From an uncultured Eggerthellaceae bacterium (GTDB lineage Bacteria; Actinomycetota; Coriobacteriia; Coriobacteriales; Eggerthellaceae), in NCBI GenBank assembly GCA_949840905.1, contig CATKXW010000003.1:1-64000 (forward strand): 64,000 bases of DNA, read 5' to 3'. This document shows, one piece after another, positions 52,260-61,273 of the stretch (the first letter of the stretch is position 1; each line of letters begins with the position of its first letter). The notes under the pieces are model-generated. The model was given only the letters and a program-made list of their open reading frames with translations. It did no database searches and was not told where the DNA came from. A program made the position numbers and the translations under genes.

Positions 52260-54161
52260 TCACACCAGCCCGTACACCGCCTGCGAGTACCTGCTGAAAT
52301 CCGGTATCTCCAATCCTTCGGCGAGCATGGACTGGCCATACAGCGTCCAGGCGATGTTCGCCGCCCTCTCCTTATCGCCGTCCTCGAAAGCCTGGACCAG
52401 CGCCGCGAACACCGGATGCTCCGGGTTCAGCTCTAGCGCATGGCTGATGCGCGGACGGGCCGAAGAATCTTCCGGCACCGAAGCGAAGTAGCGCTCAAGG
52501 CCCAACGAGATGGGACCGAGCGCCACGATGCATGCCGGCTCCTTCGCCAGATGGAAAGTGGAGCGCACCTCGTCCACATCGCTCGGCAACAGCGCTTTCA
52601 TCGAGACGAACAACGCTGCATGCTCGGCATCGGCCGCAGCACGGCGTGCCAGAGACGTCGCATCATCGAGCACCAGGTCATCGGCGGCCACGTTCTTGAT
52701 GGGCAGCCCGTCGTATTCCCTCAAGGTCATGAGAGAGAACTCGTCGATGCCCTCGGAGCACAGCAGCACGTCCCACCCGCGCTCGGTCACCGTGCGCACC
52801 GACGGGGTCGATTCCAGCTTCCGCGCATCGTCGCCGGACGCGAACAGGATGCACGGCTGATCCGGTGCCATGGCCTTGCGGTATTCCCGCAGCGTAACCG
52901 GCTCGTCCTTCAGCGCGGTGAAGAACATGAGGTAATCTTCCAGCGCCTCGTTCAGCGCACCCAAGGTGGCATAGATAGCGAATTTGAACGTACGTCCGAA
53001 GTTCGCGAAGAACTCCACGTAGAGGTCGCGCTCTTCATCGCGCATAACGTCGAGCTCATGTTTCAAGCGCTTGTCTATCTGGGCCGCGATATCGTTCAGG
53101 AACGGATCGGTCTGAATGTCCTCACGCGATAGGTTCAGCGTGATGTCGGAGCTGTCGACCACGCCGCGCACGAAACCGAAGTACTCGGGGATGAGGTCGG
53201 AGTACTGCTCGTCGATCAGCACGCCAGAGCTGTAGAGCTCCAGGCCCTTCTTGTAATCGCGGCTGTAGAAGTCGCCCGATGGCTCTGAGGGGATGAACAG
53301 CAGCACATCGCAGTTGCGCGCGCCGCGGGCATGCATGGTGATGGTGCGCAAAGGCGGGTTCGGGTCACCGAACTCCTCCTTGTAGAAGGCGTCGTAATCG
53401 GCCTGGGACACCTCAGCGCGCGGCTTAGCCCAGATGGGCACCATGGAATTGAGCACGCGGCGCTCGGTGTAATCCTCGAACTGCGGCTCCCACTTCAACA
53501 CGCCCTCAGGGCGCTCTATTTCGCGACGACCGCTGGTCTCCATGGTGATGGGATAGCGGATGTAGTTGCTGTGGCGTACCACCAGCTCCTCAAGGGCCGG
53601 ATACGACAGGAACTTCGTGTAGTCGTTCGCCTCGTCGTTGGGGCGCAGATGCAAGATCACATCGGTGCCGTGGCCTGCGCGGGTGCCCGGGCTCACGGTG
53701 AAGCCTTCCAGGCCGTCGCTCTCCCACACGTTCGCCTCGTCGCTGCCATAGGCGCGCGAGACCACCGTCACATGATCGGCCACCATGAAGCTCGCGTAGA
53801 AGCCCACGCCGAACTGGCCGATGATGTCCACGTTCTCGTCGCGCTCGGCCGCGCCGGCCTGCTTGAGCTCCAAGCTGGCGGAATGAGCGATGGTGCCCAG
53901 ATTCTCCGCCAGCTCCTCGGCGCTCATCCCGATACCGTTATCGCTGACGGTGATGGTGTTGGCATCCTTATCGAAGCTGAGCTCGATGACGGGCTCTTCG
54001 GCCGACGCTGCCTCAGCATCGCCGGCACGCAGGAGCATCACCTTGTCGAGGGAGTCCGACGCGTTCGATATGAGCTCGCGCAGGAACACCTCTTTGGTGG
54101 AATAGATGGAATTGATGACCAGGTCGAGCACGCGCTTGCTCTCGGTCTTGAACTGTTGCAC
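52260..54161 (-). CDS. htpG: Chaperone HtpG (Hsp90)
   Basis: This 633-residue Hsp90 family protein starts with GTG (MQQFKTESKRVLDLVINSIY) after GAAGGAGATG. Motifs include FLRELISNASDSLDKVML, DNGIGMSAEEL, GQFGVGFYASFMVAD and the NLSREDIQTDPF element of the middle domain. The frame is open further 5' but that part has no similarity. It sits downstream of two trigger-factor-like genes on the same strand. Confidence 0.93.
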   Translation of the reverse strand: MQQFKTESKRVLDLVINSIYSTKEVFLRELISNASDSLDKVMLLRAGDAEAASAEEPVIELSFDKDANTITVSDNGIGMSAEELAENLGTIAHSASLELKQAGAAERDENVDIIGQFGVGFYASFMVADHVTVVSRAYGSDEANVWESDGLEGFTVSPGTRAGHGTDVILHLRPNDEANDYTKFLSYPALEELVVRHSNYIRYPITMETSGRREIERPEGVLKWEPQFEDYTERRVLNSMVPIWAKPRAEVSQADYDAFYKEEFGDPNPPLRTITMHARGARNCDVLLFIPSEPSGDFYSRDYKKGLELYSSGVLIDEQYSDLIPEYFGFVRGVVDSSDITLNLSREDIQTDPFLNDIAAQIDKRLKHELDVMRDEERDLYVEFFANFGRTFKFAIYATLGALNEALEDYLMFFTALKDEPVTLREYRKAMAPDQPCILFASGDDARKLESTPSVRTVTERGWDVLLCSEGIDEFSLMTLREYDGLPIKNVAADDLVLDDATSLARRAAADAEHAALFVSMKALLPSDVDEVRSTFHLAKEPACIVALGPISLGLERYFASVPEDSSARPRISHALELNPEHPVFAALVQAFEDGDKERAANIAWTLYGQSMLAEGLEIPDFSRYSQAVYGLV

Positions 54162-54229
54162 GGCACATCTCCTTCGGCTGCTCGCAAAGCGGTAGAACGG
54201 ATAGAACGGTGCGGTTCGCGCTCGCGCGG

Positions 54230-55555
54230 CTACTGCTCGCTCTCCGAGGCGCCCAAGCGCTTCACATCCGCCTCTTCCACGGCGCGCTTGGCAGCTTTCA
54301 GACGCAAAGCGGCGCAACGGGCAGCATAGATGCGACCATCACGGTCGAAATCGGCATGGGCTAGATTTGCGTTGCCGGGGGCGATGGATTCGAAGAAGGC
54401 GTTGAGGTCGTCCTCGTTCACCACCAAGCCCAGATGCTTCGCATACGCGTTCAGGGCGAATTGCCTGGTCAGCTGCGTGCGAACCTGCATCATCAATGCA
54501 TTGCTCAGCTGCTCTTGGGTCATATCCTCAGCAGCGAGGAAGGCATCGAGCGTGCGGTTCTCGCGGCGCAGCTGCTCGTCGAAGCCCTCGCGAGCCTCCT
54601 TCACTGCCACGCCATAGATGAGGTCGGGTATCTCCCCCACCAGGCGCTTCGCCAGCTCGTTGCCAGCGAACATCTGCGCGGTGCGATCGAAGTCGGTCTC
54701 ATGCTGCTCGCGTATCTTCTTGGCCACCTCTTCGCGCAACTGGGCGAGGCTCTGAATGCCCGGTTTCACCGTCTTCGCCCAATCGTCGTCGGGCTCGGGA
54801 GCCTTGGCCTCGATGATGCGCTTGATGGTGACCGTGGTGGCGTACTCGTCCATCTTCACGTTGCCATCCGCATCGGGCACGATGTCGGGGCCTTCGAAGG
54901 TGAAGCTCTTGGTCTCGCCCACCTTCATGCCGATGACTGCTTCGTCGAACGCATCCGGCATGGCGAACACACCAGTGGAGTACTCGCGGCCTTCGGTGCA
55001 TAGGGCGCACACGGTCTCGCCGTTCATGGTGGTGTCCATGGCAAGCTCCACCTTGTCGCCCTTCATGACCACATCATGGCTGGTGTCGGTGACGGAGACC
55101 GCAGCCGCCTGGGCCATGCGCGCCAGCTCGGCGTCTATCTCCTCTTCTTTCACCGCATAGGTGGGCACCGTGATGGACACCGGATCGTAGCTGTCCAGCT
55201 CGTAATCGGGCACAGGCACGCATACTAGCTGATAGCTGAACGCCTTGCCGCTCTGGGCGTGGGCGCCGCAGCGATACACCGGTGCGCCTATGGTATCGAC
55301 CTGGGCCGCCGTCAGGGCGAAGGGCGCACGGTGCCGCATGATCCCCTCGTCGAAGATGAAGGGTGCCTCAGCGCGCCCGAGCTTGTCCATGAGGAAGTCG
55401 ATGGGTTCTTGGTCGCCCACATCATCGAGGGAAAGGCCCGCTTTCGCCATCTCATAGGCCGCGATGCGCTGCAGCTCTTGATCGGTCTCGGCCACCGAGA
55501 GCTCCACCAGCAGTTCCAGCTTGCCGTCCTTTTCCCGTACCTTCTCGACCTTCAT
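54230..55555 (-). CDS. Trigger factor-like chaperone/peptidyl-prolyl isomerase
   Basis: This 441-residue protein has an FKBP-like middle domain (MKGDKVELAMDTTMNGETV...FAMPDAFDEAVIGMKVGETK) and an N-terminal and a long C-terminal trigger-factor region (AKRLVGEIPDLIYGVAVKEA, then NAYAKHLGLVVNEDDLNAFF). Compared with Escherichia coli Tig it is similar in length, but the N-terminal ribosome-binding signature (GFRxGKxP) was not found, so its ribosome docking is uncertain. It stands between htpG and a second trigger-factor-like gene. Confidence 0.7.
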   Translation of the reverse strand: MKVEKVREKDGKLELLVELSVAETDQELQRIAAYEMAKAGLSLDDVGDQEPIDFLMDKLGRAEAPFIFDEGIMRHRAPFALTAAQVDTIGAPVYRCGAHAQSGKAFSYQLVCVPVPDYELDSYDPVSITVPTYAVKEEEIDAELARMAQAAAVSVTDTSHDVVMKGDKVELAMDTTMNGETVCALCTEGREYSTGVFAMPDAFDEAVIGMKVGETKSFTFEGPDIVPDADGNVKMDEYATTVTIKRIIEAKAPEPDDDWAKTVKPGIQSLAQLREEVAKKIREQHETDFDRTAQMFAGNELAKRLVGEIPDLIYGVAVKEAREGFDEQLRRENRTLDAFLAAEDMTQEQLSNALMMQVRTQLTRQFALNAYAKHLGLVVNEDDLNAFFESIAPGNANLAHADFDRDGRIYAARCAALRLKAAKRAVEEADVKRLGASESEQ

Positions 55556-55624
55556 GCTCTCCTCCTTGCATATATAAGGTTCGGAATGTTTCGTCGCAGA
55601 GCCGTCCGTGCGGCCGAGCGACGA

Positions 55625-56473
55625 CTACAGGGTGCTCACGAAGGTGTACTTACCCTCCGCGTCATCGCGGATCTGGGCCGTGGGCAGATGCTCCAGGTCG
55701 GGAACGTCGGTGTCATCGACCACTACCGGTCGAGCTGCAGGCTGCTCGGCAGCCTGAGCGCCCGGCTGCACGCCGTTGACGATGGCCGTATCGATGGCGC
55801 GGCGCATCACCTTCACGCGCACCGCCGCTTTGCGGGCATTCTCCACCTGGCCCTTCTCGCGGATCTCTTCGAGGAAAGCTTCAGGGTTCGGTGCCGATAG
55901 GTACTCGGTCAGCTCGTGGTTGCCCACCTGCATGCCCAGCACATCGGCCATCAGGTCGAGGGCCATGTTCACGCGCAGCTGATACAACGTCTCTTCGCGC
56001 AGCTTGTCCTCGTACTGATCGGTCGTCAGATGTGATTCGCGCAGGAACTGCTCCAGCGAGATGTGCATGGCGTCGAAGCGTGCCTGGTTCGCGGCCCGCA
56101 TGGCGTCCACGTTGCTCTGCAGCACGTCCTCGGGCACCTCGCCCTGCAAACGCTCGACCAACGCATCGCTGCATGCCTTGAACTTCAGGTCGCTATATTG
56201 GAACTCGAGCTCTTTGTCGTACTGCTCTTTGATCGCATTGCGCACATCGTTGACGGTCTCGAGCCCATCGAAATGCGCACGCACCCATGCATCGTCCAGA
56301 TCGGCGATGCTCTTTATCTCCTTGCCGCTACTGAGCACATATTCGAACAGCTGCGCATCGATGTCCTCTTCGTTCATAGGCGGCTTCTCGGGCATGGTGA
56401 TGCGAACGTTGTCGTAGTCGCTCAGCTTGAAGTCGGCCGGATCGAGCTGAAGCGCCTCTGTGGCTCCTGACAT
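55625..56473 (-). CDS. Trigger-factor C-terminal-domain-like protein (shortened)
   Basis: This 282-residue protein has a short N-terminus (MSGATEALQLDPADFKLSDY) and then a trigger-factor C-terminal-domain pattern (LVERLQGEVPEDVLQSNVDA, EQFLRESHLTTDQYEDKL, ALDLMADVLGMQVGNHELTE). No PPIase domain is present. It is the first gene of a run continuing into the full-length-like trigger factor and htpG. A duplicated or split holdase is suggested. Confidence 0.65.
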   Translation of the reverse strand: MSGATEALQLDPADFKLSDYDNVRITMPEKPPMNEEDIDAQLFEYVLSSGKEIKSIADLDDAWVRAHFDGLETVNDVRNAIKEQYDKELEFQYSDLKFKACSDALVERLQGEVPEDVLQSNVDAMRAANQARFDAMHISLEQFLRESHLTTDQYEDKLREETLYQLRVNMALDLMADVLGMQVGNHELTEYLSAPNPEAFLEEIREKGQVENARKAAVRVKVMRRAIDTAIVNGVQPGAQAAEQPAARPVVVDDTDVPDLEHLPTAQIRDDAEGKYTFVSTL

Positions 56474-56722
56474 GACGGTCCCCCTTCGTTCGTTCAGAGC
56501 GCGAGCCGCGCCCCTTTGCGTCGTACCGCTCTGGTACCACGCGTTCTCTCTTAAGGACTATTTATAAAGTCTTCCCAGAAAACGGCCTACCACTGTGCGT
56601 ACTAAAAAGGAAAAACTAGTATTCCGGGGGCTACTTATCCAAGTGTGAACCACGGTATGCTGATAGCACCGTTTCACTGGACGGTTCTGTGTTCGAGACG
56701 AACTTTCGCTGAGGGTGATGAT

Positions 56723-58399
56723 ATGGCTAAGAGCGCGGTGAACGCTCCTGAGGTCATGAGCGGGAGCGAGAGCATTACCAATTCCGGGCGCATAACGACC
56801 CACATCGGCTTCTGCCTGATGCTCTCATGGCACTACCTGCTCCTCTTCTCCCCCGCTTTCGGGGACATCGGGCAAGATAACGAGTTCGACTACCTTTTCT
56901 TGCGACAGCTCGCGCTCTATCTTGCGCTCGCCTTTACCTTCTACGTCATATGGGCGTTCGGAAGATGGCGTATGCGCGCAGGGAAGACGGAGCGCACTTT
57001 CACCGCTCCCACGCTGCTGTTGGGCATCGGTGCTTGCGCTCTGTCGCTGCTCTACGTAGGAGCCCCCTACTTCGGGTTGCCGATACCGGTGCGCATCGCG
57101 CTCATCGCCGCCATCGGCGTGCTGCAGGCCTATTGCATGGTGCTCTGGGTGCGCTGTCTGATGAACAAGGGGTCAGGTCATGTGCTGCCGTCCTTCGGCA
57201 TATATATGATAGCGGGCGGCGTCATCGCTCTTCTCGTGTGCTTCTTCCAATGGCCAGTGCAGGGCATCGTCACCGCGATCATCCCCTTGGCGGCTTGCGT
57301 GCTGCTCACCTACGAGCGCAATCAGGATAGACACGAGCTGATGAATGCCAAGGTCGACAGCGCTACGGTCGCGGAAGTCTCTGATGAGGAAGACGATCAA
57401 GAGGCTGAGGACGAAGGCGCGGAGGACCACGCGCGAACGCTCTCTTCGCGGAACAAGCGCACGATCCTGTTCGCCGCCCTGTTCGCATTCACGTTCGGCC
57501 TGATCCAAGGCTCGTTCATCGTGGCCCAGATCCCGGTGCTCATCGTGAGCGATGCGGTGGTGCTAGTGGGCATCATCTTCGCTGGACTGCTCATTCACAC
57601 TATCCCGAAGAACCTGGGCGTGGCCCTGAGCGTGGATATGATGCATCGCTTCTCGCTCATCCTGTTCGTGACCGGAAGCATCGTCATCACCTGGTACACC
57701 CTGGGCTCGGTGCCGCTGCTCTTCTCCCAGATAGCCCTGCTAGCCGGATTCAACCTGTTCGACTTCGGCGTATTCGTCTACGGCATAGAGGGCCATTGGC
57801 AGCGTGGCCGCACCACCAACGGAGCCGATTTCGCGCGACCCATCGTGTATCTGGGCATGACCTCGGGCCTGCTGCTGGGCCGCTTCATCGTGGACGTGAC
57901 GCCCATGGGCCACAACTCCATGACGCTGCTCATCATCTGCGGTTTCGCCGTCATCATGATGGTGGGCACCACGCTCATGCCGCTCTATCGCTTTGAGGGG
58001 AACGCGAGCAACGGAGAAGACCTCGCCAGTACTGACTCTTCGCACAAAGAAAAGCAACAACCTATGGTGGTGAGCCTGTCGTCGTTTCCCACCGAGACCT
58101 TCGACGCCAGCCTGCAGCGAGCCGGCGAGAGCACCAAACGCCTAGAATCTCCCTGGCGCAGCGCCTGTCGCGCTATCGCCAAGTGGTATCAGCTCTCACC
58201 GCGCGAGACCGAGATATTCATGCTGGTGGCGAAGGGTCGCAATGCCGACTACATCCAGCAGACGCTCACCATCTCCACCCATACGGCCAAGACGCACATC
58301 GCGAACATCTACCACAAGCTCGACGTCCATTCCATGCAAGAGGTGCTCGACCTGGTGGAGAAGTATCGCGATGAGAACGAGCCTGAGCGCACGAAGTAG
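56723..58399 (+). CDS. LuxR-type regulator with 12-helix membrane domain
   Basis: In this 558-residue protein, the first ~440 residues form 12 transmembrane helices resembling an MFS transporter (HIGFCLMLSWHYLLLFSPAF, then LYLALAFTFYVIWAFG and so on), with a charged loop between helices 6 and 7. The C-terminal 65 residues are a LuxR/GerE helix-turn-helix (LSPRETEIFMLVAKGRNADY, STHTAKTHIANIYHKLDVHS). Membrane LuxR proteins of this layout are a hallmark of Eggerthellaceae and probably sense a small molecule. The ATG at 56723 is used with GAGGG upstream. A target is not evident; the adjacent genes on the minus strand are candidates. Confidence 0.88.
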   Translation: MAKSAVNAPEVMSGSESITNSGRITTHIGFCLMLSWHYLLLFSPAFGDIGQDNEFDYLFLRQLALYLALAFTFYVIWAFGRWRMRAGKTERTFTAPTLLLGIGACALSLLYVGAPYFGLPIPVRIALIAAIGVLQAYCMVLWVRCLMNKGSGHVLPSFGIYMIAGGVIALLVCFFQWPVQGIVTAIIPLAACVLLTYERNQDRHELMNAKVDSATVAEVSDEEDDQEAEDEGAEDHARTLSSRNKRTILFAALFAFTFGLIQGSFIVAQIPVLIVSDAVVLVGIIFAGLLIHTIPKNLGVALSVDMMHRFSLILFVTGSIVITWYTLGSVPLLFSQIALLAGFNLFDFGVFVYGIEGHWQRGRTTNGADFARPIVYLGMTSGLLLGRFIVDVTPMGHNSMTLLIICGFAVIMMVGTTLMPLYRFEGNASNGEDLASTDSSHKEKQQPMVVSLSSFPTETFDASLQRAGESTKRLESPWRSACRAIAKWYQLSPRETEIFMLVAKGRNADYIQQTLTISTHTAKTHIANIYHKLDVHSMQEVLDLVEKYRDENEPERTK

Positions 58400-58806
58400 G
58401 GGTAGGGTCGTCGTCCACCCTTCTTCGTTCAGCTCGGCATTGGCAGTGTTCACAGGCGTGAACGCACCCGCTTCACGATCGAGCGTGTAAACGCACCCTC
58501 GCGCCACGTAGGTGGTACGCACGATGGGCATGGGCCTTTCGACGCTCTCCGGCGAGGTCAGCTCGGCGACATCCGTCGTGATGGTGGTCGCAGAAGCATC
58601 CGCGAGATCGGCTGCAGGCAGAGAGACCGTGCGACTTCTAACGAGCGTGCTCGCTACCGGAGCGCTATCCCCTTCATCAGCGAGCGCGACGGAGCGCGCG
58701 AGCGTAGCGTTGTGCGGCATACCGCGCGCGAACGCCAAACAAAAGCGAGCGGCGTCGCTTTCGAAAAGCGCGCGAGGGCGAATGACCGCATAGCGATCAG
58801 CTCCTT
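58400..58806 (-). pseudogene. Remnant of a third surface-protein gene
   Basis: Reverse-strand reading gives a start-like ATG with AAAGGAG (MRSFALARFSKATPLAFV) and, in another frame, a signal-peptide-like and N-terminal surface-protein sequence (RSVALADEGDSAPVASTLVR, then VRTTYVARGCVYTLDREAG). The second block resembles the SVVVGSFVYHGITYAVEPGG segment of the giant protein. The two blocks are out of frame and the rest of the gene is lost where the luxR gene begins. This interpretation rests on weak similarity. Confidence 0.4.
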
Positions 58807-58890
58807 TCGGTGCGTATTCTCGTCACGCCGTGGAGGAGGCCCCGTCTATGAAAGCTCTTCTCAAAGTCGATTCCCGGCGACTATGTGAAA

Positions 58891-58980
58891 AGGACATCCA
58901 CCACAGTCGCCAAACTCCATCACGAGCATAAACATTCAAGCTTCCAAAGATGAATTACAACCATGAGGGGCGGATGCCCT
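58891..58980. promoter_or_regulatory. Upstream segment matching that of the second surface protein gene
   Basis: AGGACATCCACCACAGTCGC (58891 on) and TGCCCT (58975-58980) parallel 40485 and 40568 at nearly equal spacing. Its location just upstream of the remnant supports its link with a surface-protein gene. Confidence 0.4.
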
Positions 58981-59416
58981 GATCATTCTGCGATCCATGC
59001 ATTGGAAAACAAGATGAAAAACTGATATTCGTTCATGCTCATCGCTCTTCATCACCGAAGAGCGAACGGGGTTTGGCATCCCGGGATATTGCAGACACCG
59101 AAATCGCTTTCAAACGACAGGGCGGAAGAACTCGGTCTTGCATTTCTATCCTCCCAGTTCAAAAGCTCAAGTGTTGTTCTTATGGTCATCCGACCGGCAA
59201 CTGCATCCCTCTTCGAACCTTTATGCCCGGGGAAGCGCCCCATGTTGCCCTCGAGAGATCACGACCCTTCCCGAAAGCGTCGCCACGCTTGTCGTAGCCC
59301 GAAGCACAGCACCAGATAATCCCGCCATGGATGCGAAAGGACCATCTCGTCATTCCCGCTCCCAGCCAGCCCGACACCGTAGAACAGCCCGAACTCGCCC
59401 CGCAACTTCACTGCTC
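58981..59416. other. Intergenic stretch
   Basis: No gene is supported; short frames on either strand look like chance. It leads into the 108-bp repeat before the AlbA_2 gene. Confidence 0.4.
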
Positions 59417-59524
59417 TCTAATTATCGCTCAAGAACATTTCGGAGGTTTTCTGCGAGATGGTCTTGAGAATTCCCTGCTAGATGAGCTTCCTTCTAATTG
59501 CCTTCTAATTATCATTCAATTATC
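59417..59524 (+). repeat. 108-bp direct repeat, left copy
   Basis: It matches 61049-61156 at about 86 percent, with the last 38 bp identical. It is AT-rich and includes internal direct repeats of CTTCTAATT and of ATTCAATTATC. It lies just before the AlbA_2 gene. Confidence 0.9.
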
Positions 59525-59558
59525 ATTCAATTATCAATCTCAGCGAGAAAGGGTGACC

Positions 59559-61025
59559 ATGGGTACGGTCGAAGACATCGAGATCATCTTCCAGCTCATC
59601 GGTTTTCCCACCGAAACCGAGTGGCTCGAGTTCAAGCGCGACGCGAAAGACCCTCAAACGATCGGCAAGGACATCAGCGCGCTCGCGAACGCAGCAGCGT
59701 TTCACGATCGGCCCTTCGCCTACAAGATCTGGGGCGTGAGCGATGGCGCGCATGAGCTGGTCGGCACCTCGTTCCGTCCACTCTCCACCAAAGCCGTCGG
59801 CAACCAGGATCTTCCCATTTGGCTCAAGCAGCACCTATCTCCGAACGCCAATTACGAGTTCATCGAGACGGACCATGACGGCAAGCATTTCGTCATCCTC
59901 AAGATCGCAGCAGCAACGTATCAACCGGTCCGCTTCGATTCGCATACCTTCATCCGAGAAGGCAGTGCCACCACACCGCTCAGCATCGGGTCCGAAAAGG
60001 AATCGGTCTTGTGGCGCAAACTGCAGCGCACTCGCTTCGAGCACGGGACAGCCGAGGAAGACCTCGCTTTCCCCGAGATAGAGGAGAAGCTCTTCATCGA
60101 TGAGTACTTCGACCTTTTGAACATGCGCCGGCCAAGCGATACAGCGATCGTGACCGAGGCGTTCGTGCGCCAAGGACTGCTGATCGCTCAAGACAACGGC
60201 TGCTTCTCCATAACGAATCTCGGAGCGCTGCTGATAGCGCGACGGCTTAGCGACTTCCCCACCCTAAGGAAGCGGAGGCTGCGCGTGATCCGGTTCCAAG
60301 GAGACGCGCGAACGACCATATTGAATGATGACCTCTTCGAAGAGGGCTACGCGCTGGCGCTGCCTCTTGTGAGGAATCGCATCCTTTCGCATCTCGCACA
60401 AGAAGAAGTTCATGAAGGGGCGTTTCGTCGGACCCGGACCGCCTTGCCCGAGGGGGCCATCCGCGAGCTTCTGTCGAATGTAGCCATTCACCAAGACCTC
60501 AACGACACGAGTCGCTCGCCCGAAGTGCATGTATTCGACAATCGCATCGAGTTTGCGAATCCTGGAGCCATGCTGATCCCTACCGAGCGCATCGTGAACG
60601 CGCAACCGAAGACGCGGAACGAGGCCCTCGTCAACATCCTGCGTCAAATGGACCTTTGCGAAGAAGGGGGCACCGGCTGGGACATCATCATCGGCGATTG
60701 CGAGGAACGGCATATCATGGCCCCGAAGATCACTAGCTCCGAAGAGGGAGGAACGCGCGTGGTCCTTTATGCTGGAAGCCCTTTCGCTCGCATGTCGAAG
60801 AAGGAGCGGCGCGAAGCAGCCTACTGGCATTCCTGCCTGATGCTGACACGCGATTCCGCCCTCACCAACGCCTCGTTACGCGAGCGCTTCGGGCTCGACT
60901 CCAACAAGAAGGATCTCGTTGCCATCTCCCGTCTTATCCGCGAGTGCTGCGAAGAAGGTCTTATCCATGAGGAGGATCCGGAGGCGAGCAAACGGAACAT
61001 GCGATACCTTCCGTTCTGGGCCTGA
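59559..61025 (+). CDS. AlbA_2/Schlafen-type ATP-binding protein (putative regulator)
   Basis: The N-terminal AlbA_2 domain of this 488-residue protein is TEWLEFKRDAKDPQTIGKDI...LANAAAFHDRPFAYKIWGV. A HATPase-like region lies around ELLSNVAIHQDL and EEGGTGWDIIIGDCEERH, with a winged-helix C-terminus (LTNASLRERFGLDSNKKD). Members are DNA-binding regulators or defence-type proteins. The ATG at 59559 is preceded by GAGAAAGGG. The gene is enclosed by 108-bp direct repeats, so it may have been duplicated or acquired as a unit. Confidence 0.8.
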   Translation: MGTVEDIEIIFQLIGFPTETEWLEFKRDAKDPQTIGKDISALANAAAFHDRPFAYKIWGVSDGAHELVGTSFRPLSTKAVGNQDLPIWLKQHLSPNANYEFIETDHDGKHFVILKIAAATYQPVRFDSHTFIREGSATTPLSIGSEKESVLWRKLQRTRFEHGTAEEDLAFPEIEEKLFIDEYFDLLNMRRPSDTAIVTEAFVRQGLLIAQDNGCFSITNLGALLIARRLSDFPTLRKRRLRVIRFQGDARTTILNDDLFEEGYALALPLVRNRILSHLAQEEVHEGAFRRTRTALPEGAIRELLSNVAIHQDLNDTSRSPEVHVFDNRIEFANPGAMLIPTERIVNAQPKTRNEALVNILRQMDLCEEGGTGWDIIIGDCEERHIMAPKITSSEEGGTRVVLYAGSPFARMSKKERREAAYWHSCLMLTRDSALTNASLRERFGLDSNKKDLVAISRLIRECCEEGLIHEEDPEASKRNMRYLPFWA

Positions 61026-61048
61026 CGTATGAACCTCCGTCAGCGCAT

Positions 61049-61156
61049 TCTAATTATCACTTAAGAACATTTCGAAGGTTCTCTGCGAAGCAGTTTCAAG
61101 AATCACCTGGTAAATGAGCTTCCTTCTAATTGCCTTCTAATTATCATTCAATTATC
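61049..61156 (+). repeat. 108-bp direct repeat, right copy
   Basis: The second copy of the segment in front of the AlbA_2 gene, starting 24 bp after its stop codon. It lacks a following gene on the + strand; the next feature is the minus-strand MFS gene. Confidence 0.9.
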
Positions 61157-61209
61157 GAACAGCCGTCATGATGCTTCGACATGAAGCGGCAGCAGTTTCT
61201 GCGCCATAC

Positions 61210-61248
61210 GAAAACCCCCGCAGCGCGGTGGGCGCGGCGGGGGGTTCC
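61210..61248 (-). terminator. Terminator after the OFA-type MFS gene
   Basis: AACCCCCCGCCGC and GCGGGGGTTTT (minus strand), a GC-rich stem with a T-rich end. Confidence 0.75.
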
Positions 61249-61273
61249 GACAGTGCGATATGGGCCGAGCAGC

